Source of the DNA: Albugo candida
Lineage: Eukaryota; Oomycota; Peronosporomycetes; Albuginales
Length of the DNA stretch: 64,000 nucleotides
Assembly (NCBI GenBank): GCA_040437565.1
Contig: JBDOQK010000034.1
Location: 310,001-374,000 of the forward strand
Reading direction: 5' to 3'
The position numbers and the translations under genes are program-made. Each line of letters begins with the position of its first letter. Positions within the stretch are counted from its first letter, which is position 1. A model generated the notes under the pieces. That model was given only the letters and a program-made list of their open reading frames with translations. It did not search any database and was not told the origin of the DNA. Shown here in pieces: positions 1 through 9,900 of this stretch.

Positions 1-122
1 TGACTTTTGGCGGTGCAAATAAAACACAAAACGTGGGCAGATCAGACATATACTCACCGCCGTGCTGTCCCAGTCGTGGCCATTATACGACGCAACAAGC
101 AAGTCGAATACCTTCTCGAATC

Positions 123-350
123 ATGGATGTCTCTGGTCTACCTATCATATGTGAAAATTGTGGCATTTCATATTTCTCTTTGCAAAAAGATGTAGATGCT
201 TACAATGCGGTGTCAGACGAGGTTGACAGCAAATCTTACTGTTCAGGAGAATGCAAGTGGAGTGTTATAATGTATGACCAAATCGAAAGGCATTTGCACG
301 CGACATCTGAAACCAGATTCGATCCGACGTCAGTGGTCCTTACGATGTGA
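123..350 (+). CDS. small Cys-rich hypothetical protein
   Basis: A 75-residue frame runs from an ATG at 123 to TGA at 348-350. It carries an early CENCG pair of cysteines and a later CSGEC cluster about 37 residues on, a spacing that could bind one zinc ion. The frame stays open upstream to an ATG at 33, but the residues before 123 look non-coding, so I prefer the inner start. I do not recognise the family. No neighbour on the same strand is visible because the window starts here, and an upstream exon outside the window cannot be excluded. Confidence 0.5.
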   Translation: MDVSGLPIICENCGISYFSLQKDVDAYNAVSDEVDSKSYCSGECKWSVIMYDQIERHLHATSETRFDPTSVVLTM

Positions 351-569
351 TCGACGAGTATCCTTGTTTCTATTGACAAAAGTCAATTTAGTGAAATATG
401 ATATAGGAATCTGTGCATAATTGTATCGCAAAAGGAATGCTGAATATGTCAGGAATGACAGGGTGATTTGAAAAAAGATAATAAGGTTGACGTGATAATC
501 CTTTGCATTTTGATCTTAGCTCTCACAGCTTTCGTGACAACTATGCCAACAATTGAATTCGTGTGAGCG

Positions 570-1627
570 TCAATCTTCATCGTCATCCGCCATTTCATCT
601 TCTTCGATAGACTGCAACGCCCATTTGTTAACTTCATCCCGAAGGGCATTTGGTACTAATTGATGTTGCCAATTTGATTCTTTGCATATCCAGCTCATTT
701 CCAATTCGAAAGGGTGTCGAAGTTCATCGTGTAGTACGTTCAATCTATTGTAGTGCATGAGATAAGGAATCAGTGTATCCGTAGCTAACAGTGCGCAACC
801 AACATTTTAGCGACGTATTTCATTGCTTCACGGCATGGTAAATCGAACAATTTATACTTCTCGATCTCAGTCTTTGCTGCTTGTTCTCCTTTTCCCATTG
901 CACATCCACGGAAACTCTATTCGAGAAATGCAATGAATATCGAGTTGTTTACTACTGATTTGTAACGCGGAAGCAACTTACAAAGGTGACGCCAGATGGT
1001 TCAATCTGATACAATTTATGCTGGTTCTCATCTTGGTCGTACCCAGCAATCATTATTGTTGCTCCAAAAGGCCGTACAGATCCATATAACGTGTAATAAT
1101 GAATATATTGTCCCATGCGGTCTGCCAGAACATGAGGAGGAATTGGACTGCCGTAATTTTTCTTATAATTTAGAGCCTCCTCTCTGGCACGATTGACAAG
1201 CTGGCGTCCATCTGCAACCAATCCTGCCATAGACTAAAAGCGACAAGATATCAGTCATACAGAGACTAGACATCGAGCTCGAATGTATCACTGACAACGC
1301 CAATATGGTGATCAACCGCGAAGATGCGTCTATGTGTTCCAGTGACGAGCATTTTAGAGACAAGCTTCTTCTCTACACCTATAATGACCCCATCCGAGCA
1401 TTTGATTCCAATCGTGGTACTGGAAAATGCTCATAAATTGCATGATCTTGACGATGATTATCTGTTGCTACATACCCGCTATTTTCAACAGCCTTTTTCG
1501 CATATTCCACTTGAAAAATTCTTCCATCAGGAGAGAATGTTCCGGCAGATAGATCGTACTGTTGTGCAATAGCTCAGAGGCTGCCTACAATTTTAAAGCC
1601 ATGACTTACCCCGGCGCCAGAACTCAT
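570..1627 (-). CDS. PSMA3: 20S proteasome subunit alpha type-3 (alpha7)
   Basis: This is an outer-ring alpha subunit of the 20S proteasome, acting in cytosol and nucleus in ubiquitin-dependent proteolysis. I place six exons: 1610-1627, 1476-1558, 1296-1419, 982-1233, 804-916 and 570-744. They are joined by GT-AG introns of 51-65 bp and give 254 residues, the usual length for alpha-3. The N-terminal alpha signature is present ([19 protein letters not shown] near residue 7), then [10 protein letters not shown], then the typical highly acidic C-terminus ending in [11 protein letters not shown]. Splice phases all agree and the alignment with remembered PSMA3 sequences is continuous across every junction. 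It is co-oriented with the Tim17-like gene, whose stop lies 227 bp upstream of this start. Confidence 0.93.
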
Positions 1628-1854
1628 AAGTGAATATTGAGAAAGTGTTTGTTTTCCCTTCGATGCAGATGTTTGTTAGTTTTCGATTGCATAAGGCACT
1701 AAACGTCTAATGATTCTTTACCTTGGCAAAGATATATTCCCTTTTACCGCACAATTAGGTTGTGGTCATTTATCACATTTTCACAGATATATTGAGCAAC
1801 AATGTAATTACAGACTGCTTAGTGTGGAAAGCTTCGATTTTGCTCAGTGGGAAC

Positions 1855-2674
1855 CTAATTTTCATTTTTTTTATTTTCATTGCGCAGCTCCTCAAAGCGA
1901 ACTTTTATCCGACGCTCTATCTCATCGTCCGATATTTTGGCTGCTTTTGGTAGAATTGAAGGCAATAGCTCGTCGATATCCAATGACTTTGTCTCCTGGG
2001 TCAAATCTGGTTCCTCGGCTTCTTCGTCCCATATTCCATACTTGCTCCGCAAACGTTCTTTTCCTTTCCCAATGCGCCATGTTTCGAATTTCCCCATGCC
2101 GAAATGCATCGTGGCTGCAAGCGCAGCTCCGGCAATAGCTCCTTGAATCCCACGTGGTGTACCACCTAAGAGTCCTTGCTATCATGCAAAGCTCGTTTCC
2201 AAACGGAATAAACTGACCTACTAGTCCGGCATAAAGCCCTCCTGTGCTTGCTCCTGATACAGCAGCCGTCATCAAACTTTTGTATCCTACTTTCTCTACA
2301 ATACATTCTTCTAATGCTGCAGCAAAAAATTGACTTCAGCAACAATAAGTGCAGCAAATTCAGACCATACTTGTATATGTAGCTCCTAAAAGAAAGAAAT
2401 TTGCACCCATGGCAGAGGAATAGAATGCTCTGTTCTCATTTCGTAACGTAGCAAGGGTAGCACCCCAAATTGCACCAAACGTTCCTATCATCATGACTAC
2501 CGTTATTGTCATTGCAGCCACCGTAATTAATATATTTTGTACCAGCATATGCTCCACTTGATAGAATATTTTTGGTTCCGGATACAAAGCGCCCTACGAC
2601 AGTACTCTTCGATTACTCATTGATGGCTTTAGTCATAAATGCTTACTGAATATTTCGTCATTGGATTCAGCCAT
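1855..2674 (-). CDS. Tim17/Tim22/Tim23-like mitochondrial membrane protein
   Basis: Five exons (2647-2674, 2543-2593, 2371-2496, 2222-2316, 1855-2178) with GT-AG introns of about 43-54 bp encode 207 residues. Four glycine/alanine-rich hydrophobic segments with small-residue spacing are visible (around MMIGTFGAIWGATLATL, AFYSSAMGANFFLLGATYT, MTAAVSGASTGGLYAGL and GGTPRGIQGAIAGAALAAT). A charged C-terminal tail rich in Glu and Lys follows. This four-segment, glycine-rich layout is that of the Tim17 superfamily. The PRG-x-QGA motif in segment four fits it and recalls the complex I assembly factor TIMMDC1, but I cannot choose a subfamily. Copies of exons 1 and 2 at 3315-3342 and 3211-3261 come from a false assembly duplication. 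Confidence 0.6.
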
Positions 2675-3740
2675 GCTGGTAGTTTTGACTGGCTGAAAAT
2701 GCTCTTTTTTTAACGAATCAGAATGCCATATCATCTTTTGAACAAAATCGATTCTGCTCCACTCAACTGGCAAGCTCAATTTTTTCGCACTTCTTCCGCC
2801 TAACTCCAATCCATAATGAAGCTCTTACTCGCTACGCGTCACGTTACAGTGCCAGATGATGTGAAACTAGTTCTGAACGGTCGAAAAGTGACCGTCACCG
2901 GCAAACGTGGCACACTCTGTCGCGATTTTCGCCATTTAACGCTTGATCTTCGTCGCATCAACAAAAAGCAACTTCGTGTCGACTTGTGGTTTGGAAATCG
3001 TAAACAACTTGCATGCGTCCGTACGATTTGCTCTTTGATTGAGAACATGATTACTGGTGTACGACTTGCATTNNNNNNNNNNNNNNNNNNNNNNNNNNNN
3101 NNNNNNNNNNNNNNNNNNNNNNNNNNNNNNNNNNNNNNNNNNNNNNNNNNNNNNNNNNNNNNNNNNNNNNNNATTGTCATTGCAGCCACCGTAATTAATA
3201 TATTTTGTACCAGCATATGCTCCACTTGATAGAATATTTTTGGTTCCGGATACAAAGCGCCCTACGACAGTACTCTTCGATTACTCATTGATGGCTTTAG
3301 TCATAAATGCTTACTGAATATTTCGTCATTGGATTCAGCCATGCTGGTAGTTTTGACTGGCTGAAAATGCTCTTTTTTTAACGAATCAGAATGCCATATC
3401 ATCTTTTGAACAAAATCGATTCTGCTCCACTCAACTGGCAAGCTCAATTTTTTCGCACTTCTTCCGCCTAACTCCAATCCATAATGAAGCTCTTACTCGC
3501 TACGCGTCACGTTACAGTGCCAGATGATGTGAAACTAGTTCTGAACGGTCGAAAAGTGACCGTCACCGGCAAACGTGGCACACTCTGTCGCGATTTTCGC
3601 CATTTAACGCTTGATCTTCGTCGCATCAACAAAAAGCAACTTCGTGTCGACTTGTGGTTTGGAAATCGTAAACAACTTGCATGCGTCCGTACGATTTGCT
3701 CTTTGATTGAGAACATGATTACTGGTGTACGACTTGCATT
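2505..3740. repeat. false assembly duplication around the N run 3073-3172
   Basis: Bases 2505-3072 reappear, with no difference that I can see, as 3173-3740 (offset 668, overlap 568 bp). Two contigs overlapping end to end were joined with 100 N instead of being merged. The apparent truncated RPL9 start at 2816-3072 and the second set of Tim17-like exons 1-2 are not separate genes. Confidence 0.93.
2675..2815. promoter_or_regulatory. shared divergent promoter region, Tim17-like / RPL9
   Basis: Only 141 bp separate the start codons of two outward-facing genes, so both promoters must lie here or overlap the 5' ends. A pyrimidine/T-rich stretch (gctcaattttttcgcac) lies about 45 bp before the RPL9 start and loosely resembles an oomycete initiator. 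No TATA box is evident. The same segment appears again at 3343-3483 because of the assembly duplication. Confidence 0.5.
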
Positions 3741-4059
3741 CAGATACAAAATGCGTTTTGTATACGCCCATTTTCCGATCAATGTGACCTTCGAAAATAA
3801 CACTGTCGAAATCCGAAACTTTTTGGGTGACAAACGTGTTCGTCGTGTAACTTTGTCTCCTGGCGTAACCTATGTTCGCTCCGACAATGTCAAAGATCAG
3901 ATTGAGCTCTCCGGGATCGACCTCCAGAAAGTCTCACAAGATTGTGCACGAATTTCGCAAGCGTGTCTTGTAAAGAAAAGTGATATCCGAAAGTTTTTGG
4001 ATGGTATCTACGTCAGCGATAAAGGACACGTCGAAGAAGAAGCGGAAGATTCAAAATGA
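3484..4059 (+). CDS. RPL9: 60S ribosomal protein L9 (uL6)
   Basis: A single uninterrupted exon encodes 191 residues, the normal eukaryotic length. uL6 sits at the base of the P stalk near the factor-binding site of the large subunit. Evidence includes the N-terminal VLNGRKVTVTGKRGTLCRDF strand region, two tandem uL6 folds, and the highly conserved C-terminal block DIRKFLDGIYVSDKG followed by an acidic tail. The start is the first ATG, and the same ATG begins the truncated copy at 2816. The stop TGA overlaps the ATG of a possible small downstream frame (ATGA at 4056-4059). Confidence 0.97.
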   Translation: MKLLLATRHVTVPDDVKLVLNGRKVTVTGKRGTLCRDFRHLTLDLRRINKKQLRVDLWFGNRKQLACVRTICSLIENMITGVRLAFRYKMRFVYAHFPINVTFENNTVEIRNFLGDKRVRRVTLSPGVTYVRSDNVKDQIELSGIDLQKVSQDCARISQACLVKKSDIRKFLDGIYVSDKGHVEEEAEDSK

Positions 4060-4239
4060 GCAACAGCGTAATTGATGACGATACAGTTGGGCAGATAAGA
4101 GGTTTGTTTTGGTATTGTAGGATAATACGATACATATAACATCTTCTTTCTAATACCGTCACTGGGTCGAAATGCAGATTGGCTTTCTTCTGTCCGGGCG
4201 GAAATGTATCTGTTCATTTCTGATTACCGTAATGCGTGA
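4056..4239 (+). CDS. possible two-exon short frame downstream of RPL9
   Basis: An ATG overlapping the RPL9 stop opens a frame MSNSVIDDDTVGQIR (4056-4101). A possible GT-AG intron of 76 bp (4102-4177) joins it in phase to DWLSSVRAEMYLFISDYRNA (4178-4236), which then meets TGA. The joined 35 residues read like ordinary coding sequence (acidic N-terminus, amphipathic helix). The true gene may continue through a further intron at GTGAGAG (4235), but I found no acceptor that keeps a frame open. I do not recognise the family, and the call depends wholly on the splice model. Confidence 0.3.
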
Positions 4240-4567
4240 GAGAGTTGCTTTGAGTACAGCTTGACTTCATCTCTTTGTCATCCATTTGGGCAATGCCATG
4301 CTCTAAAATAATTCGAATGGATTTTCATTTCTGCTCGGCACTATTGACGGCATCGTGCCAGGTGAATCACTAGAGGATGCAAACATGAGTATATATCCAT
4401 ATTATTATTGCTTCCGTGCGGACCTGAAGGTGGTGCCTGACGACGATTCTAAAATTTCAGCCATTGTCCGGCCCTTTTGTGCTGGCTTTGATGTGAATGT
4501 GTTACTAGTTGTATGTGTATCCGATTTGCTTTCTGATGAAAAGGCAGTAATAAATATCAAGCGTTTC
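4240..4567. other. intergenic or unresolved coding stretch
   Basis: A + frame at 4355-4714 is open for 119 codons, but it runs antisense across the last exon of the ArfGAP gene and resembles no family. It may hold 3' exons of the small gene above. Nothing firmer is visible. Confidence 0.3.
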
Positions 4568-6764
4568 TCAATGACGTTGCCAAGGTATCCCACCTTTCGT
4601 ATCAGAAAAGCCCAAGTTGTCAATACCCAAAGAGGCAAATGGATCCGCTGCTTTCTCGGAGCTGCGACGCTGCACCGGTTCAAACTCACTCAGTATTTCT
4701 CTATCACAAAATGAAGAGCGAAACGCAAACCTGAGAGACTTGAGAGTGCTGTGGCACTTGAAAAACCGGTGCGTGTGGTGGAAGTGCCACAGACCCATGT
4801 AAATAAGGGTGGCCTGGGTTGGTTGGTTGTAATGCTGGAGATGCTTGAAACTGAGCGGAAGGCTGGAACATCTGGAATGGCGAGCAGGGAACCATAGGAT
4901 ATGACTGCGCATTTGCCATCCCACCAGTAAATTGCTGAGGTTGTACTGGTAGAGGATATGGTTGATCACAAAGCACTCGATTTGGGTGCTGCGGGTAACA
5001 CTGTGTTTGTGACTGCCGTGTCGGTGGTGCATCATACACGCTATGTGATTCTGGTAGAGCATTGCTGATTGTGTCAAAGCAAAATAGATTCTGCTCCTTG
5101 CTGTCTAGATTTGTGTTTCTATCGGTCAATTTGTCGTTTCCGGTAAGAACACCATTATGTCTTGTGTTATCCATTATCCCTGGACCACTCAATTCGACTC
5201 CTACTGCTCCTAACGTATCAAATGCTGAAAAAGGATCTGAATGAGCAGTTGCTTCCGCTGCCTTTTGACTAGGGTGCCTCGTGTCGTCTTGGCTCAGAAG
5301 GCTTGAAGCGAAAATGTCCGAAGCGCTGTGACCAGAATCATTGTAGGCTAGCTCGCTTGCGTGTGACTTGGTGCTAGATGGTGCGAACTCTGCAAAAACA
5401 TCAAGCGGGGTATTTTCTTTCGTCATGGCATTTGATGGCTTCGTGTCGAATGCGCCAGAGAAGGGAGCAAACTCGGCATTGACGATTTCGGATTTATTCG
5501 CATTCTGTTCGTGAAAAGATCCGAATTCAGCCATACCGAAATCGCCCCCATTATCGATTGGCACAGGTGTGAAGAAAGCATTTGCCGAGAGGTTCCTCTG
5601 GTCGTTCACTCCGACCATAGTATCTGTACTGATGCGATTGCATGCCGCTGGATCGAGTTCAAACTTGAAAAAGTCTGAAGATGACTGCGTTGAGCTTCCG
5701 ACCAAGACATCTTCACATCTGGACGAGGCCGTAACTGCAAAAGGCATGAATTCTGAGTCTGCTTTATGCGGCATGGATGTAGTCTTGCTCGCATTCGCAT
5801 CAAAAGAAGCAAATTGATCAAATACATCGCCTCCGATATCATTGCTGTTGAGTGCTGGTGCGTCGAATTTTGCAAAGTCAGCAAAATCATCAACTTGTGC
5901 TGCTGTTACTGGTTTCTGATCTTTTTTGTCAATATTGAAGGAAGAGAAATCTCCAAAATCTACACTGGTAGATTCTTGGCGCTGAGTGGATTGTGACTGC
6001 TTTTTCAAGGCATTGCGATCTTTATTGGAACTCTGTGGAAAATAGTAGTTAATCACCCGGCTTGGGCGAACCGAAAATAGCGTCGCAACTTTACCGAAAA
6101 ACATCCAGAGCTACTTCTGGGTGAGTCTTCACGTTCACCAGGTGATACTTCCAGCCATCTTCAAAAGCAATGAGTTCAAGAGATCATATGAATGAGATTT
6201 GAGATAGTGTTCACTCACTTGCGATCTATATACGTCTGACGCAACAAATTACGTAATCGTTCTCCTTCAGTAAGTCCTGGAGCACGATAAGAGACATCGA
6301 ACGTCGCTCTCCAATACTTCCTGGCTGCCTACATTGAGTTCAACGAAGAGCGTTCCTCATCTCTTCTGCTCTATCATACCTCATTACCACCATAGTTGAT
6401 AAGGTTTCGAACTTCGACATCCGTGAATTTGGACATGGATATAGACTTGATGCGATGAGCAAATTCACGACTACAGCGAGGTTGAGTGAAAAGTCAGGAT
6501 TCTTATGACAAATAAAATATCACCCACTGTATGCCGCTGCATGATGTGCATACAAAAGTGTTGAAATCAAGGCAAATATACTGCGGCATCTTTACATATG
6601 TAGTCATTAGCATGAATCCTCTCCGCATCGGCAAGATAAGTACACACCATCTCACAGCAATCAAAACATCGCTTGTTCGCAGCATTGCTTCTTTGGAATT
6701 CACGAAGTTGTTTGACCCGTTGGTCATCTTGTTTTTTCTCATCGATTATTCCTGGCATTTCCAA
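4568..6764 (-). CDS. ArfGAP-domain protein with FG/DPF-rich tail (AGFG-like)
   Basis: Seven exons (6648-6764, 6528-6589, 6380-6470, 6219-6328, 6095-6158, 4731-6032, 4568-4684) give 620 residues. The N-terminus is an ArfGAP zinc finger with exact spacing: C33-x2-C36-x16-C53-x2-C56-x4-R61, the arginine finger included. HREFAHRIKSISMSKFT and a WRATFD block follow, as in AGFG/AGD14-type proteins that act on Arf GTPases in vesicle traffic. The long exon 6 encodes a low-complexity tail with repeated aromatic pairs (FGDFSSF, FADFAKF, FDQFASF, FGMAEFGSF) and then a Pro/Gln-rich stretch. Two DPF motifs, of the kind that bind the AP-2 ear, are present. The last intron (4685-4730, acceptor TGAG) is the least certain; without it the protein ends at 4704. 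Confidence 0.83.
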
Positions 6765-6925
6765 TTTTATCTATCACGTCTTAAGGTCGATACAAAGCCG
6801 AAGATCAAAGCTTTAAGGAAGCGCGTATCGTCACAGGTTTGAGCGAACCTTCGTGCAACCTGTAAGTATCACGACGATTCAGTTCATGTGTCGGTTCAAA
6901 TGGATACAAACTGATACTGTGATCC
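6765..6925. promoter_or_regulatory. shared divergent promoter region, ArfGAP / dynein
   Basis: 161 bp lie between the start codons of the ArfGAP gene (-) and the dynein heavy chain gene (+), so regulatory sequences are shared or interleaved. No recognised element is visible. Confidence 0.4.
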
Positions 6926-9900
6926 ATGGAAAAGTTCGAAGATGTGGACTTTTTGATACAATGGATCCGAGACAGAATCAATCTGCCATGCTATTGTCCT
7001 TCGGATTGGACATCTGCCAATGCAACTACAGCTAAAGAATTCGTTGAATGCAGTGATATACCAGCTTTGTTTATAGTCAGAGAAATGGATGGTCTGAAAG
7101 TCAGCACTGTGGCCCCACGTTCAATCACGTCAACGATTATGTACTTTGTCAAAGTAGGTGATGTGACAGTATCTCCACAAAATGTGCACCATTCTTTGCA
7201 GTATGGAACCGTACAAACGGATAGTATTGGGTCCTTGCTACAATTGATGACCGGGTGTTATATGGAACGAATCAAAAGAAATACTTCGTGGCCTGAGAGT
7301 ATCCGGAAGGAATTCACGACTCAATTTTACCGTTTCATGAGTAGTTTGACTGAAACAGTAAGCCGAAGTTGCGGCAAAACGATTTTGTACTTGCCACCTT
7401 GGGATATCAATAGTATAAATGTTGAGGACAAAGAATTAATGCAGCAATTAGAGTCCACGGTAATTCATTGGACTAGACAGATCAAAGAGATGATCAACAA
7501 CCAGGATGAGACATTTGACACCGAAGACTCAGGTCCTTTGAAAGAGATTCAGTTTTGGAAATTAAGAACTCAAGACTTATCGGGCATTACAGATCAGTTG
7601 GTGAGGCCCGACATTCAAGCAGTCATTGGAATTTTAAAAGCCACGAGATCATCGTATATAGAGCCCTTCGAAGTACTCGCAAGCATCATCACACATGGAT
7701 CGATCGAAGCAAACGACAATTTGAGATTTTTGGAAAAGATCAGCCCGATTTGTGAAGAACTCGCACGAGCTTCGCCGAGTGAAATACCACCGCTACTTCC
7801 CAAGTTACTGAATATCATTCGTTTGATTTGGCTTCATTCAACGTACTACAACACAGAGGATCGCATCACTTCTCTTTTACGCAAAATCAGTAATGAGATC
7901 ATCGCAGTTTGTTGCAAAAGAATATCATTGCAAGATATATTTAATGGCAATGTTCAAGATAGCATGATTTATCTGGAACAAAGTGTGCAGTGTGGGATAC
8001 TGTGGAAGCGAATGTTCCACGTCACCTCCGCAGCTGTGAAAAAAAATGCAAAAAGTAAAGATCGCTGCTGGAATTTCGATGAAACTGGTATTTTTGCTCA
8101 AACAGATGCATTTGTCCAACGATGTCGTGAACTACTTGAAGTTTGTGAAGGCCAAATGCAGTTTGCAACGCATGCTAAGCATAATACAAGGCAAACAATG
8201 CCGATATTTGGTGGCCACCGTGGACCCGAGATCGTACGAAGTTTATTCGGAATCGAAAAACAATTCGAAAATCACATTCAGAGGCTCCGGATTTTGAAAT
8301 ACGATATTCTTGATGTGAAGATAACTAGCTGGCACAGCGATTTCAATACATTCAAAAATGGCATGAAGGATTTAGAAGCCATGACCCAGAATGTCATCAA
8401 CGGTGCTTTCGAATCGGTATCGACGATAGTTGCAGCCGTCGACTTGGTTTTAGCCTTTCGTAAGATTGCTAGGCGGGAACACATCAAACGATGCCTTGAA
8501 AAAAAAGTCCTTGATATATTTGGCATGTTCAAGACGGTCTTGAACACAGTCCGAACTATGTTTGAAAAACATAAGCAAGCTCCTTTATTGAATCAGGATG
8601 AACCACAATACGCTGGAGCTGCACTGTGGGCGAGAGCTCTACTATTGCGATCTACCGAGGACATTGCTTATTTACGAAAATTGCCAAAGGTTATCAACAG
8701 TATTGAGAAAAAAGAGGCTCAACAACTGTACAACCAATTTCGTCTTGTCATCGTTGAGTACATCCAGCGCAAGCACCACGACTGGATAGAAGAACTAAGT
8801 GAAATGAGTAGCACTAGCTTGTTCTCTCGATTGGAAGTCCCGTTGCTGATCAAGATTGGTTCGTTACCTGAAGCTGGGCAACAGTTGGTAGGAAATAGTA
8901 CAAGAGGGATTCTGACTGCAAGTGGGAAGGATCATATGACTTTGAAGAACACGAAAAATCAGCATGACCGAAAAGGCTTTTTGAACTGCAATTTTGACCG
9001 ATATTTGCTCATTCTATTCACAGAGGTTCATTATTGGCAATTTTTTCAAGGGGGATTACAAATTCCGTATCTGGCTCATGAAATTTGTACACAACGGGAG
9101 CAATTACGGATATTGAGGGAGCACATCATGCTTCTTGTGCGCGATTACAATCGAATTTTGCTTGAATTATCGTCTCGAGAAAGAAGATTATTTGACAGCA
9201 TCATACGCCGTCTAGATCGGCGCATACAACCCGGAATACAGAAGCTGACGTGGCTGTCTAAAGGCATTGTAGAGTCTTATATTGCGGATTGCAGGAAGAA
9301 TTGTGAGCTTACATACCAGGTCGTCCAGGATTTTCAAACAAGTAAAGAGATCGTCTCAAAGAACTGCAAGATGATTACTTCTCTATCACATATCTGCATT
9401 GGGCGCAATACTATATACGATGAAGGAGTTTTCGAGCTCAAACAAACCGCACATCGAAAAGTGATTGAAAGTAAACTAAAGGAAGCTTATGACAGCATCG
9501 TCTTGGCAATAAGGGCAGCATGTCAGCACTTCGGGAGCGGTCCTTTTGAAGTACAACGAGAATGGAATCGGTTTATCGAGAGATGTGATCGGATGATTGA
9601 AGATGCACTACGACAATCTGTGAAAAAGTCACTACAAGAGCTATCGAAAGCCATCAATGGCGATCTGAAAACAGATCCGCGACCCCTATTTCGGATTCAT
9701 GTGGTACTGGAGGATAATAGAGTGGAATTCAAACCTTTGATGGCTTCTCTATCGCAAATGGTGACTAACATCGCTAAAGATGTTTTCACAATTGTATCAA
9801 CCGTACCAACTTTGAGCTCCACCGTGTGCGCCGCTTCAATCGGTCCGAGTTCCATCCAACCTGAAAAAATTCTCGAGTTTGCTGCTGTTTTGGAAACCAA

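Noticed and set aside
2816-3229. A second, truncated RPL9 gene
   Set aside because: Its sequence is that of 3484-3740 and it ends at an N run whose flanks are duplicated; it is an assembly overlap.
4355-4714. A 119-codon + strand gene
   Set aside because: It overlaps the final ArfGAP exon antisense and shows no family resemblance; a frame of this length can be a shadow.
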